64,000 nucleotides of DNA from Bhargavaea cecembensis (GCF_000826125.2 NZ_LN651372.1:81914-145913); one strand, 5' to 3'. Shown: positions 45,971-54,556, counted from the first letter of the stretch. Made by a program: numbers and translations. Notes: generated by a model not told the origin, from the letters alone.

Positions 45971-46115
45971 CAGAATCACTTCCCTCCTAAACGTGCCTCC
46001 TGCCGACTTCTGGAATATAATGATAGACAGATCAATCAAGCAGCTTCCAAACGCCTATTCATACTGATTCCGCCGGACAACACGCCGGACAAGCCCGAAA
46101 GCAAGGTGACCCCCC

Positions 46116-47096
46116 ATGTTCTGCGACATCTGCAGGCCTCAGGCAATTGAATTTGAAATCGAGTTTTCAACACCCGGCAACGAAACGCATCTCCCGTCCA
46201 TCCGCCGCTATCTGAATGAAGCCGGTCTGCTCATCCGCGAGGAAGGCAGCCGGCTCACCGTACGGGAAGCCGCGGTGAAGGGGCTCCTCGACTATATGGA
46301 CCGGCATATGGATACAGCCCATATCCGGTTCCGGATCGACCGCGGCGAGTGGCGTCCGATCGGAGAGGCCGCCTCCCTGCTGGATGCCAAGTGGATCGAC
46401 CAGATCATCGACACGGAAGCCGTCCATTTCCACATTCAGCCGATTGTTGACCGGGACGGCACGCTGTATGCCCATGAAATGCTGGCCCGTTTCCGGAGCG
46501 AAAACGGGGAAGTGCTTTCCCCGTTTCCGGTGTTTGAAGCTGCCAGGACCCGGAACCGTTTGTATGCGCTTGACCGGGTATGCCGGATGAATGCTGTCCG
46601 CCAGTCGGCCGCCGTTGGTTCTCGTGTGTTCATCAATTTTGTCCCGAACTCCATTTATTCGTCCGAGCATTGCCTCCGCTCGACGGTATTGTTGGCGAAC
46701 GAACTGGGCATCGACCCTTCCCGCTTCGTCTTCGAAGTCGTCGAGACGGAAAAGGTGAAGGATCAGGCACACCTGAAGCGGATTCTCGACTATTACCGAA
46801 AAAACGGATTCCGCTATGCGCTCGATGATATCGGTGCCGGATTTAATACGGTCGAGACGATCCGGGAGATGAAGCCGTACTACACGAAACTCGACCGGCA
46901 ATATGTCACCGGTGTCCATCTCGACCCCCAAAAGCAGAAAGTCGCGCTTGAAGTGCTTGAAGCGACCCGGTCCACCGGCGGCGTCCCGCTCGCCGAGGGC
47001 ATCGAGGAAGAAGCGGAATTCCGCTGGCTGAAAGATGCCGGATTCCAGCTGTTCCAGGGTTATCTGTTCGGGAAGCCGCGTCCGATTGCCGGTTAG
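46116..47096 (+). CDS. EAL-domain protein (c-di-GMP phosphodiesterase)
   Basis: 326 residues: an N-terminal region of about 95 residues without a recognised domain but starting with CDIC, then an EAL domain. Catalytic motifs are near canonical: EML in AHEMLARF, the Asn in FINFVPNS, FEVVETE, DDIGAGF in place of DDFG, KLDRQY, AEGIEE and LFQGYLFGKP. It therefore probably degrades c-di-GMP in the cytoplasm. AAGGTGA precedes the ATG. Monocistronic, with a shared terminator against floT. Confidence 0.88.
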   Translation: MFCDICRPQAIEFEIEFSTPGNETHLPSIRRYLNEAGLLIREEGSRLTVREAAVKGLLDYMDRHMDTAHIRFRIDRGEWRPIGEAASLLDAKWIDQIIDTEAVHFHIQPIVDRDGTLYAHEMLARFRSENGEVLSPFPVFEAARTRNRLYALDRVCRMNAVRQSAAVGSRVFINFVPNSIYSSEHCLRSTVLLANELGIDPSRFVFEVVETEKVKDQAHLKRILDYYRKNGFRYALDDIGAGFNTVETIREMKPYYTKLDRQYVTGVHLDPQKQKVALEVLEATRSTGGVPLAEGIEEEAEFRWLKDAGFQLFQGYLFGKPRPIAG

Positions 47097-47110
47097 GATA
47101 CCCATCCAAT

Positions 47111-47160
47111 CAAAAAGCCGGAGACCGCACCTGCATCACAGGACGGTCTCCGGCTTTCTT
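47111..47160. terminator. Bidirectional terminator between the EAL gene and floT
   Basis: Arms aaaagccggagaccg / cggtctccggctttc. Confidence 0.88.
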
Positions 47161-47165
47161 CTCTA

Positions 47166-48737
47166 TTAAACTTCCACGGTCTCCACATCATCCGCCGGCG
47201 ATTCGTCTTCCGGCTGTGCGGCTTGCGGGTTTTCCTTCTCCCGCTTTTCCTTCATTTCAAAGGCGATGTCATCGAGGCTCGGCCGAAGGTTGTGCTTGCC
47301 CGAGTAGTTTTCGAGCATTTCCTTCACGTCGATGCCGGACGAGGCTTTGAGCGATTCCTGGAGTCCGGTCATGAGGCTTGTGGCGTAGCCGGTGACGCGG
47401 TTCGCGCCGCCGCCTTCGCCGCTGCCCGTGTCGACGACGGTGAGCTTGTCGATATTGCTTAGCGGCGCCGCGACGTTCTTCGCGTATTCCGGCATCATGC
47501 GGACGATCATGTCGAGGACCGCGGCCTGGCCGTACTGCTCGAACGCTTCGGCAATCTTGCGCTTCGCCTCCGCCTCGGCGAGGCCTTTCAGGCGGATGAC
47601 ATCCGCTTCGGCCTCACCCTGCGCCCGCTCGGATTCAGCCTTGGCCGTTCCGTCGAGCCGGACTTTTTCGGCGTCGGCTTTTGCACGTGCCTCGATGCGG
47701 TATTTCTCGGCGTCTGCCTCGGCGAGCTGCTTTGCCTTTTCTGCGGCCGCGTTCTGTTCCACCGCATAACGGTCGGCATCGGCCTTTTTCTTCACTTCGG
47801 AGTCGTACTGGCGCTCGCGGCGCTGGATTTCCTTTTCCTCGAGCTCGATCTGCTTCTGGCGCTCGATGATGCGGACCTGCATTTCCTGTTCGGTCACTTC
47901 CTGCTTGGCGCGGGCCGATTCCAGTTCGTACGCCTGGTCGGCACGCGCTTTCGCGACGTCCTGCTCGCGCCGGTATTCGGCGACTTTCAGCTGGTTGTCC
48001 TTTTCCGATTCCGCGATCTCCGTGGCACGCGCAAGCTCTGCCTGCATGGCATTCTTGTCGGCTTCCGCCCGCTTGATGCGCGTCTCTTTTTCCGCTTCCG
48101 CCGTCGCAATATCGGCGTCGCGCTTCACCTGGGCAATCCGCGGCTTCCCGAGCGAGTCGAGGTAGCCGTTCTTGTCGCGGACGTCCTTGATCGTGAACGA
48201 GACGATGACGAGGCCCATCTTCGCAAGGTCGTGCGAAGCGACGCGCTGCACTTCCTGCGAGAACTTGTCGCGGTTCTTGTAGATCTCTTCGACGGTCATC
48301 GACCCGAGGATCGAGCGGAGGTGGCCCTCAAGGACTTCCTTCGCCTCGTTTTCGCGGTCTTCCTTCGCCTTGCCGAGGAACTGCTCGGCGGCGGTCGCGA
48401 TTTCGGTGATCGAGCCGCCGATCTTGATGATCGCCGTGCCGTCCGCCATGACCGGCACACCCTGCTCGGTGTACACTTCCGGCGTCGTCACTTCGAGCTT
48501 GCTCGAAAGCAGGCTGAGCGGAGCCGCCTGCTGGAACACCGGAAGGACGAATGTCCCGCCGCCGCGGATGATCTTGATTTTATTGCCGGAGCCGTCCGTG
48601 TGCACGTTCTTCGAACCGAGGTAGCTCCCCGTGACGATGAGCGCCTCGTCCGGACCGGCCGTCCGGTAGCGCGTCACGTAGACGCCGATGATGGCGAGCA
48701 GCACGAACGCCGCAATGCCGACTGCAATCCATACCAT
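47166..48737 (-). CDS. floT: Flotillin (YuaG/FloT)
   Basis: A 523-residue membrane scaffold protein of functional membrane microdomains. It has an N-terminal hairpin helix (about 3-22), an SPFH/band-7 domain (about 30-200), then a long coiled coil rich in Glu, Ala, Lys and Arg (about 210-400: EAEKETRIKRAEADKNAMQA and similar), and a C-terminal oligomerisation tail. It clusters signalling and transport proteins in the membrane. AGGGGG precedes the ATG. It is the second gene of the yuaF-floT operon, 65 bp after the NfeD-like gene. Confidence 0.95.
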   Translation of the reverse strand: MVWIAVGIAAFVLLAIIGVYVTRYRTAGPDEALIVTGSYLGSKNVHTDGSGNKIKIIRGGGTFVLPVFQQAAPLSLLSSKLEVTTPEVYTEQGVPVMADGTAIIKIGGSITEIATAAEQFLGKAKEDRENEAKEVLEGHLRSILGSMTVEEIYKNRDKFSQEVQRVASHDLAKMGLVIVSFTIKDVRDKNGYLDSLGKPRIAQVKRDADIATAEAEKETRIKRAEADKNAMQAELARATEIAESEKDNQLKVAEYRREQDVAKARADQAYELESARAKQEVTEQEMQVRIIERQKQIELEEKEIQRRERQYDSEVKKKADADRYAVEQNAAAEKAKQLAEADAEKYRIEARAKADAEKVRLDGTAKAESERAQGEAEADVIRLKGLAEAEAKRKIAEAFEQYGQAAVLDMIVRMMPEYAKNVAAPLSNIDKLTVVDTGSGEGGGANRVTGYATSLMTGLQESLKASSGIDVKEMLENYSGKHNLRPSLDDIAFEMKEKREKENPQAAQPEDESPADDVETVEV

Positions 48738-48802
48738 GACTGTTTCCCCCTTTTAGGTGTAAATGACTTGAGCGACTGGACAAAGACGAGACGGGCGGCG
48801 GC

Positions 48803-49345
48803 TCAGGTTGCGTCGGGAAAGCGGAACGGTTCGTATTCCTTCACGATCAGTGCCCCGTCCTCGATTTCCAGGATGAGCACTTCCTTGCCGTAGGCGATCT
48901 CCGAGTTTTCGTAGCCGGCCGCCCGCTTCGGGATGAGGCCGTTCACCGTCTCGATGACGACTTCGCCGAACCCGTCCGCCGGCACCGGCACGATCACGCG
49001 CCCGACTTCGCCGAGCAGCGACTCATCCGTGTAGGCGGTCGAGGCCTCCGCGGACCGGAGCGGCAGCAGCACGAAGAAATAAAGAAGAAACGATAAGACC
49101 CCCGCTCCCGCTGCTGAAATCGCCAGGATGACGCCGCTTCCCATGCCGGTCGTCTTCTCCAGGATGAACCCGGCCGCCGACAGGAACGTCAGGAATGCGA
49201 GGATCACCGCAGGATTGACGAACGGCAGTGCTTCCCCGGCGCCATCCGCCACATCTCCGAAAAACAGATACAGCACCGTTGCCAGGCCGGCGACCACGAG
49301 CACGATCAGATACAGCTGGGTCACCGGCAGCCCGAACAATTCCAT
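48803..49345 (-). CDS. yuaF: NfeD-family membrane protein (YuaF)
   Basis: 180 residues with three or four helices in the first 110 residues and a C-terminal OB-fold NfeD domain (about 120-175, starting GEVGRVIVPVPADGFGEV). The partner of flotillin; the pair sets membrane fluidity and microdomain organisation in Bacillus. The ATG at 49345 has GGAGG 8 bases upstream; a GTG three codons earlier is less likely. Transcribed from a SigW-type promoter. Confidence 0.9.
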   Translation of the reverse strand: MELFGLPVTQLYLIVLVVAGLATVLYLFFGDVADGAGEALPFVNPAVILAFLTFLSAAGFILEKTTGMGSGVILAISAAGAGVLSFLLYFFVLLPLRSAEASTAYTDESLLGEVGRVIVPVPADGFGEVVIETVNGLIPKRAAGYENSEIAYGKEVLILEIEDGALIVKEYEPFRFPDAT

Positions 49346-49376
49346 TTCCCCCACCTCCGCCGTCTGCTAAAATACA

Positions 49377-49405
49377 TATACGGGTGAGTCGCGCCCGAGG
49401 TTTCA
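49377..49405 (-). promoter_or_regulatory. SigW-type promoter of yuaF-floT
   Basis: On the minus strand TGAAAC (49400-49405), a 17-bp spacer and CGTATA (49377-49382) match the SigW consensus TGAAAC-N16/17-CGTA exactly. The B. subtilis yuaF-yuaG operon is known to belong to the SigW regulon. Confidence 0.85.
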
Positions 49406-49483
49406 AAAGTTCGGAAAACTTTGGCGGAAGAGCAGAATCTTTTAAAGACAGAGGTCTGTCTTCTTGAAGTTGCGGCAAAAGGC

Positions 49484-49512
49484 TTGCACGAATTTCCCAG
49501 AGCTGTTATGAT
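49484..49512 (+). promoter_or_regulatory. SigA promoter of the cold shock gene
   Basis: -35 TTGCAC (49484-49489), 17-bp spacer, -10 TATGAT (49507-49512). The implied transcript has a leader of roughly 115 bases, as cold shock genes often do. Confidence 0.75.
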
Positions 49513-49633
49513 GATAATGAATTATTTTTGTTCGGCGTGACGTTCGGATGGATCCAATTTCATCTTGACTGATCAGGACTTGAGCAAGGATAGTAACACA
49601 CGTGTGCCACAAGCACGCAAGGAGGAAACAAAC

Positions 49634-49834
49634 ATGGAACAAGGTAAAGTAAAATGGTTCAACGCAGAAAAGGGCTTCGGCTTCATCGAACGTGAAGATG
49701 GCGACGATGTATTCGTACACTTCTCCGCTATCCAGCAAGACGGTTTCAAGTCCCTTGATGAAGGTCAAGAAGTTGAATTCGAAATCGAGGAAGGCCCACG
49801 TGGTCTCCAAGCTGCGAACGTCGTAAAAATCTAA
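49634..49834 (+). CDS. csp: Cold shock protein (CspA family)
   Basis: A 66-residue OB-fold RNA chaperone. RNP1 (KGFGFIE) and RNP2 (VFVHFSAI) are intact. Codon choice differs from neighbouring genes and favours the codons of strongly expressed genes. A long leader and GGAGG 8 bases before the ATG precede it. It keeps RNA unfolded in the cold and during growth. A strong terminator follows. Confidence 0.96.
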   Translation: MEQGKVKWFNAEKGFGFIEREDGDDVFVHFSAIQQDGFKSLDEGQEVEFEIEEGPRGLQAANVVKI

Positions 49835-49852
49835 TTTTAGATCACGACAACA

Positions 49853-49886
49853 AAACGCCGTCTCCTTCGGGAGGCGGCGTTTTTTC
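49853..49886 (+). terminator. Terminator of the cold shock gene
   Basis: Arms aaacgccgtctcc / ggaggcggcgttt followed by T. Confidence 0.9.
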
Positions 49887-49940
49887 CTGTTGCGGAATCA
49901 AAGCCGCCGCTCCATTTTTCGGGGCGGCGGCCATTTGCTT

Positions 49941-50159
49941 TTATTCAGGTTGAATGAGAATGAACGCCAGCAGTCCAATCCCCACACCGATCAGGTTCAG
50001 CCATCGGTGTCTTTCCTTTCCCGGCAGGGGCCGGATGAGCCGGTAGGCGAACGAGGCGGCCAGCACGAGAAACAGGTACCGAAGCAGAAACGGCTTGAAA
50101 AGGGCCCCGATTCCAACAACGATAACGAGGAATAAGAAAAGCCATTCAGGCTTGCGCAT
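49941..50159 (-). CDS. Small membrane protein, paralog A
   Basis: 72 residues with two or three hydrophobic helices (about 6-20, 26-40, 53-70) and a basic loop YRLIRPLPGKERHRW. GGGGGG lies 9 bases before the ATG. It resembles the protein of the next gene upstream in length, helix placement and the YR-RP-G-E/K loop. Function unknown. It is the last of three minus-strand genes after marR and paralog B. Confidence 0.7.
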   Translation of the reverse strand: MRKPEWLFLFLVIVVGIGALFKPFLLRYLFLVLAASFAYRLIRPLPGKERHRWLNLIGVGIGLLAFILIQPE

Positions 50160-50180
50160 CAGGTCTGGCCCCCCTTCCGT

Positions 50181-50399
50181 TTACGGAGCGGCGAAGAAGA
50201 ATCCGAGCAGCAGGATGAGCACAATCAGGAGGTTCCACGACCGCTTTTCCCCTTCCTTCGGCCGGACGACCCGGTAGACGAAGGCAAGCGCAAACGCGAG
50301 GAACATATACCGGAACAGGCCCCGGTTGAAGAATGACGCGATGAGGATGATGAGTCCGATCCCGAGCAGGACCCACTCGGTCACCGACAGACGTTTCAT
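50181..50399 (-). CDS. Small membrane protein, paralog B
   Basis: 72 residues with three hydrophobic stretches and the loop YRVVRPKEGEKRSW, matching paralog A in architecture. GGAGGG lies before the ATG at 50399; the longer open frame upstream overlaps marR and is rejected. Lying 20 bp after the MarR regulator, it may be cotranscribed and controlled by it. Function unknown. Confidence 0.72.
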   Translation of the reverse strand: MKRLSVTEWVLLGIGLIILIASFFNRGLFRYMFLAFALAFVYRVVRPKEGEKRSWNLLIVLILLLGFFFAAP

Positions 50400-50419
50400 G
50401 GCATTCCCTCCTTTCCGCT

Positions 50420-50863
50420 CTACTCCCCTGTTCCCGGTTTCTCCACGTTCCAGTCCATCGATAAAATCGTCTTCAGGCGCTCCACCTGCCCGGCGCCGAT
50501 CACGCCCTCCAGTTCCTGTTCCAGCTCCGCCTTCAGCCCGTTGTTTTCCTCGAAGCACTGCTTCCCGAGCTTTGACAGCCGGACGCGTTTCACCTTCTTG
50601 TTGTCCTCGGCATCGTTCACTTCCACAAGTTCTTTGGCGACCATCTTTTTAATGAGTTTGTGCGTCGCCTGCCGGGTGATGCCCACCTGCTTGGCGACAT
50701 TCGCGATTGTGGGTTCGCCTTCGCCGATTTTTGCCAGGATGAGCCACTCCGAATTGGAAATTTCGATGTCCGAATGCGCGGCCCAGCGCTCTTCCGCCAG
50801 CCGGCGAAGCTGGGAATGACGCTCCCCGAGCAATTCCAGCAGGTCCATCGTGCGCATCTCCAT
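50420..50863 (-). CDS. MarR-family transcriptional regulator
   Basis: 147 residues with a winged helix-turn-helix (about 35-110): SNSEWLILAKIGEGEPTIANVAKQVGITRQATHKLIKKMV, then the wing VEVNDAEDNKKVKRVRLS. ATG at 50863 with GGGGAAGG before it; the open frame starts 27 codons earlier, inside the promoter. It is divergent from the CarD-like gene. Two copies of a GTCAACC-A-GGTTGAC palindrome cover both promoters, so it very likely controls itself and the CarD gene. Confidence 0.9.
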   Translation of the reverse strand: MEMRTMDLLELLGERHSQLRRLAEERWAAHSDIEISNSEWLILAKIGEGEPTIANVAKQVGITRQATHKLIKKMVAKELVEVNDAEDNKKVKRVRLSKLGKQCFEENNGLKAELEQELEGVIGAGQVERLKTILSMDWNVEKPGTGE

Positions 50864-50902
50864 AAAATCCTTCCCCTTTGGATGACAGTTTGTTTTGTGC
50901 TT

Positions 50903-50931
50903 ATCATGACAAGTAACGCCTAAATTGTCAA
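50903..50931 (-). promoter_or_regulatory. Promoter of the marR gene
   Basis: Minus-strand -35 TTGACA (50926-50931) inside operator 1, 17-bp spacer, -10 CATGAT (50903-50908, 4 of 6). Confidence 0.55.
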
Positions 50932-50941
50932 CCAGGTTGAC
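50927..50941. promoter_or_regulatory. Operator 1, perfect palindrome
   Basis: GTCAACC-A-GGTTGAC, perfect 7-bp arms. It contains the -35 hexamers of both divergent promoters. Confidence 0.75.
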
Positions 50942-50965
50942 CAAAATGCAAAAGTTGCGTATAAT
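50937..50965 (+). promoter_or_regulatory. SigA promoter of the CarD-like gene
   Basis: -35 TTGACC (50937-50942), 17-bp spacer, perfect -10 TATAAT (50960-50965). Confidence 0.82.
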
Positions 50966-50969
50966 AGAT

Positions 50970-50984
50970 GTAAACCAGGTTGAC
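50970..50984. promoter_or_regulatory. Operator 2
   Basis: GTAAACC-A-GGTTGAC, one mismatch between the arms, lying at the predicted start of the CarD-gene transcript. Confidence 0.7.
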
Positions 50985-51009
50985 GAATCAACCGGAAGGA
51001 GTCATGCGG

Positions 51010-51507
51010 ATGTTTGAGATAGGGGATGTCGTCGTTTATGCGAAACACGGACTCTGCAAGATCACGGACATTTGCGAGAAAGACTTATTTGGCCAGACAC
51101 GGACATATTACTTGCTGCACCCGCTTGCCGAGCCCACGCTGAAGATCAGCACGCCCGCAGACGGGAAAAAGCAGAAGATCATGAAGGTGATGACCCGGGG
51201 CGAAGCGGCGGAGCTCATGGAATCATTCGGCCGGCCGGACATCGAATGGATCGAGGATACCAGGCAGCGGGGGCGTGCCTACGACCTGCTGGTCCGCAAC
51301 GGGAACCGGAAAGAGATCGCCCAGGTCGCCAACGCCCTGATCACCCGGCAGTTGACCACGGACCAGAAAATGTACGACCAGGACCGCAAAACCCTGGCGA
51401 TGATCCAGAACCTGCTGTTCCACGAAATCGCCCTGGCACTCGGCATCACCACCGAAGAAGTCGGTGACCAGATCAACGACCGGATCCTGGCGGGACAAGG
51501 GGTTTGA
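51010..51507 (+). CDS. CarD/CdnL-family transcription factor
   Basis: 165 residues. The N-terminal CarD_CdnL_TRCF domain (MFEIGDVVVYAKHGLCKITDI, then TYYLLHPL) binds the RNA polymerase beta subunit; an all-helical C-terminal domain (from about 70) contacts upstream DNA. Such proteins stabilise open promoter complexes, often at rRNA and stress genes. The ATG at 51010 has AAGGAG 8 bases upstream; the ATG at 51004 lies too close. Its promoter is covered by MarR-type operators. Confidence 0.88.
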   Translation: MFEIGDVVVYAKHGLCKITDICEKDLFGQTRTYYLLHPLAEPTLKISTPADGKKQKIMKVMTRGEAAELMESFGRPDIEWIEDTRQRGRAYDLLVRNGNRKEIAQVANALITRQLTTDQKMYDQDRKTLAMIQNLLFHEIALALGITTEEVGDQINDRILAGQGV

Positions 51508-51550
51508 ATGAGTGAGGAAGAGGATGGCGATGGCCGTCCTCTTTTCATTT

Positions 51551-51898
51551 TCAACAGCTAAAGTCAATTGTTAATTTATCCAAATGGATTGTCGCCTTCA
51601 TATGCATCAACAAATCCAGCCCGATGATGCCATCCAAGTCAAAACCATAATTCATTGCTCCGACTTCAGTATGAAAATCCTTTGCCTCTGAAGATCCAAT
51701 CCGAATGGAATCAATGACTTTGGAAAATACAAACTCAGAGCCTCCCACCCCGCTAATTCGGTATATGACGTCATTTTCCTCCGGAATAATTCCGATGAAT
51801 TCGGCTCGGTCTGAAGAAATGACTGTGCCTGCTGATCCGGTGTCAATTAGACCTTTATATGTCAAGTCAATGTCTGCGAGCAACAGGCCATCCTCCAT
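51551..51898 (-). CDS. Retropepsin-like aspartic protease domain protein
   Basis: About 115 residues. GLIDTGSAGTVIS gives the DTGS active-site loop of a single-domain, retropepsin-type aspartyl protease, and DGIIGLDLL near the end is the matching hydrophobic psi-loop partner. It would work as a homodimer in the cytoplasm, since no signal peptide is seen. The ATG at 51898 is chosen (AAAGAAG before it); the frame could also open at a GTG (51931) overlapping the upstream gene. Coexpressed with the small gene upstream, a possible substrate or partner. Confidence 0.75.
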   Translation of the reverse strand: MEDGLLLADIDLTYKGLIDTGSAGTVISSDRAEFIGIIPEENDVIYRISGVGGSEFVFSKVIDSIRIGSSEAKDFHTEVGAMNYGFDLDGIIGLDLLMHMKATIHLDKLTIDFSC

Positions 51899-51909
51899 AA
51901 ATAACTTCT

Positions 51910-52167
51910 TTATCGCCTGAGGCCCACCCACTTCTTTTCAATGATTTGCGGGTTGCTGCGATTGGTATGAAGAACGTACAACTCCCGCGCCGGATTTTCT
52001 CGGTGAAGCTCTTGATATGCCTTCATTGCGCCCGGAGAGTCGCTAAACGACTTTAATGCCGCTACATCTTCAAGAATCCGTTCGTTGCGATCGCTCGTAT
52101 GTGCCTTTACAGCCTCGATTAAGACCCACCGATTTGGAAAGGCCTTTTGAACTTCGCTCCACTTCAT
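51910..52167 (-). CDS. Hypothetical 85-residue protein paired with the retropepsin-like gene
   Basis: A soluble, mainly helical protein (MKWSEVQKAFPNRWVLIEAVKAHT at the start, a Tyr-rich LYVLHTNRSNP strand near the end). The family name was not recalled. GGGGAGGGAA stands before the ATG. It ends 12 bp before the protease-like gene, so the two form an operon. Function unknown. Confidence 0.7.
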   Translation of the reverse strand: MKWSEVQKAFPNRWVLIEAVKAHTSDRNERILEDVAALKSFSDSPGAMKAYQELHRENPARELYVLHTNRSNPQIIEKKWVGLRR

Positions 52168-52359
52168 CTGAATTCCCTCCCCAGCATGTTTGTTGAGTTC
52201 TCAAATAATTATATCATTTTCCTTTATCCAAACTGTAACGATCGGGTTTTGCTTTTCCACTCTCGACTTTTGGCCCCCCTCCCGCACGACACCCCGCCCT
52301 TCGTCCTGTAAACTGATGATAGAAAGATTTGATTAATTGCAGGGAAAGGAAGACGTGCC

Positions 52360-54483
52360 GTGCGCCTTTTGGCAAATTTCGTAATCCGCTTTCCGAAGTG
52401 GATCATTGCGTTTTGGATTCTCCTCGCGGGGTTCATGGCGTTCCAGGCCGTGAAGCTGCCCGGCGTCCTCGAAGGCGACGGGTTCCGGATGGACGGCGAG
52501 CACGAACAGGTGATGGAACGGGTGGCCGACGAGTTCGGCATGCCGGCGGAGACCTTGTTCCTCGTTTTTGACGGGCTGTCCGACGAGAAGGTCGGGCAGG
52601 AGCTGGACCGGGTGGAGGCGCTCGGCATCACCGAGGACATCGTCTCCCCGCTTGATGACGCCGCGCTCCATTCGGATGAGCTGTCTTATGCGATGCTCCA
52701 GTTTGATGATGAAGCGGATATGCCGGCCGCAGTGGCCGACATCCGCAAGGCGGTGAAGGAAAGCGGCACGACGCTCACCGGCGGGTCCGCGATCACAGAA
52801 GACATCAACAAGGCAAGCCAGCGCGACTTGATCAAGGCGGAGGCGATCGGGCTGCCGATTGCACTTATCGTCCTGCTGCTCGCATTCGGTTCGGTCGTCG
52901 CGGCGCTCGTGCCGTTCTTCGTCGCGATTGCGACCGTGCTGACGACGTTCGGCATCCTGACGATCCTCGGCGGCTCGGTGGACCTGTCGATCTTCATCAT
53001 GAACATCGTCCCGATGCTCGGACTCGCCCTCTCCATCGACTTCTCGCTCCTCTTCATCAACCGGTACCGCGAAGAGCGAAGAAAACAGCCGGTCGCAGAT
53101 GCAGTCCGGACGACCATCCTGACCGCCGGGCGCTCGGTGCTGTTCTCGGCGTTCTGCGTGTTTATCGGGCTCGGCGCCATGTTCATCATCCGTGTCGAGA
53201 TCTTCCAGAATATCGGGCTCGGCGGCATGATCCTCGTCGCGCTCGCCGTCCTGACTTCGCTCACGCTGCTGCCGTCGGTCCTCCTCGTGCTCGGTGACCG
53301 ACTGAACAAATGGACCGTCATCAAAGTGAAGGAAAACGGGGCGACCGGCTGGCGGAAGTTCGCCGAACGGGTCATCCGTCGGCCGGTGCTCGTGACGATT
53401 GGCGCCGTCCTCGTGCTCGGCATCTTCGTGATTCCGGTGAAGGACATGGAACTCACCATCCCGGAAATGGATTCATTGCCGAAAACGAACGATTCCCGGC
53501 TGGCCTTCGAGAGGATCGAGGACGAGTTCGGCCTCAGCAACTCGAACGCCTATCTCATTGCAGAATCCGATGGCGGATGGGATGACGAGAACGGCATCCG
53601 GGAAATCGAAAAGATCCAGGATGCCCTGCTGGACGACCCGCGGACGGATGGCGTCACAACGATCTTCACGGAAGGCGACATCGGCGGAGCCGACGAATGG
53701 ATGCTGGCCGCACAGTCCCCGCAGGCCGCCGCTGCACTCGAGCCACTCCTGGATGCCTTCACGGACGGCGATTCCCTTCTCGTCCCGGTGACGCTCAAGC
53801 CGGACGGCGCCTCCGCGGAAGCCCAGGACTGGGCCCGCGACTGGGCGGACAAACATACCGAGTGGAACCTGTCCGTCGGCGGCTATCCGAAGTTCAACCA
53901 GGAGATCTTCGATGAGATCTGGGACAAAATCGGCTGGGTGCTCGCCCTGATCGTCGTCTCGACGTTCATCATCCTCATGATCGCCTTCCGCTCCGTGCTC
54001 ATCCCGCTGAAGGCGATCCTCATGAACATTATCGGGCTGTCGGCTGCATTCGGCGCGCTCGTCTACATCTTCCAGTGGGGCCACTTCGGGCTTGAAGCCG
54101 GCACGATCGCGCTCATCATCCCGGTGCTCGTCTTCAGCCTCGTGTTCGGACTCAGCATGGACTACGAAGTGTTCCTTATCTCGCGCATCCAGGAGGAATA
54201 CACGAAGGACTTCGACAACGACCGCGCGACCGTCGAAGGGCTCGCCGCAACGAGCAAGATCATCACCTCCGCGGCGCTCATCATGATCGTCCTCACCGGC
54301 GCATTCGCCTTCACCGACGTCATGCCGGTCAAGCAGATCGGCGTCGGCATCGCAATCGCTGTCGCCATCGACGCCACGATCATCCGCCTCCTCCTCGTCC
54401 CGAGCCTCATGAAGCTGTTCGGGAAATGGAACTGGTGGCTGCCGTTCAGGAAAGGGCCGTATCGAGGCGGGAATTGGCACTGA
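52360..54483 (+). CDS. MMPL/RND-family membrane transporter (YdfJ-like)
   Basis: A 707-residue protein with two repeats, each a helix, an extracellular domain and a five-helix bundle (helices near 15-35, 165-310 and 345-365, 520-690). The MMPL signature GLALSIDFSLLFINRYREE and its repeat GLSMDYEVFLISRIQEEY are present, carrying the membrane Asp residues used for proton coupling. Likely exports lipids or drugs; the substrate is unknown. GTG start behind GGAAAGGAAG. A terminator follows. Confidence 0.92.
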   Translation: MRLLANFVIRFPKWIIAFWILLAGFMAFQAVKLPGVLEGDGFRMDGEHEQVMERVADEFGMPAETLFLVFDGLSDEKVGQELDRVEALGITEDIVSPLDDAALHSDELSYAMLQFDDEADMPAAVADIRKAVKESGTTLTGGSAITEDINKASQRDLIKAEAIGLPIALIVLLLAFGSVVAALVPFFVAIATVLTTFGILTILGGSVDLSIFIMNIVPMLGLALSIDFSLLFINRYREERRKQPVADAVRTTILTAGRSVLFSAFCVFIGLGAMFIIRVEIFQNIGLGGMILVALAVLTSLTLLPSVLLVLGDRLNKWTVIKVKENGATGWRKFAERVIRRPVLVTIGAVLVLGIFVIPVKDMELTIPEMDSLPKTNDSRLAFERIEDEFGLSNSNAYLIAESDGGWDDENGIREIEKIQDALLDDPRTDGVTTIFTEGDIGGADEWMLAAQSPQAAAALEPLLDAFTDGDSLLVPVTLKPDGASAEAQDWARDWADKHTEWNLSVGGYPKFNQEIFDEIWDKIGWVLALIVVSTFIILMIAFRSVLIPLKAILMNIIGLSAAFGALVYIFQWGHFGLEAGTIALIIPVLVFSLVFGLSMDYEVFLISRIQEEYTKDFDNDRATVEGLAATSKIITSAALIMIVLTGAFAFTDVMPVKQIGVGIAIAVAIDATIIRLLLVPSLMKLFGKWNWWLPFRKGPYRGGNWH

Positions 54484-54516
54484 GAAGAAAATGACATGAA
54501 GAAGATTCAGACACAC

Positions 54517-54556
54517 AAACAGCCTCCGAACCAGCACTGGTTTTGGAGGCTGTTTT
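54517..54556 (+). terminator. Terminator of the MMPL gene
   Basis: Arms aaacagcctccgaaccag / ctggttttggaggctgttt. Confidence 0.88.

Noticed and set aside
49519..49633. Riboswitch in the cold shock leader
   Set aside because: The leader length suits a cold-responsive RNA, but no known riboswitch motif could be recognised by eye.
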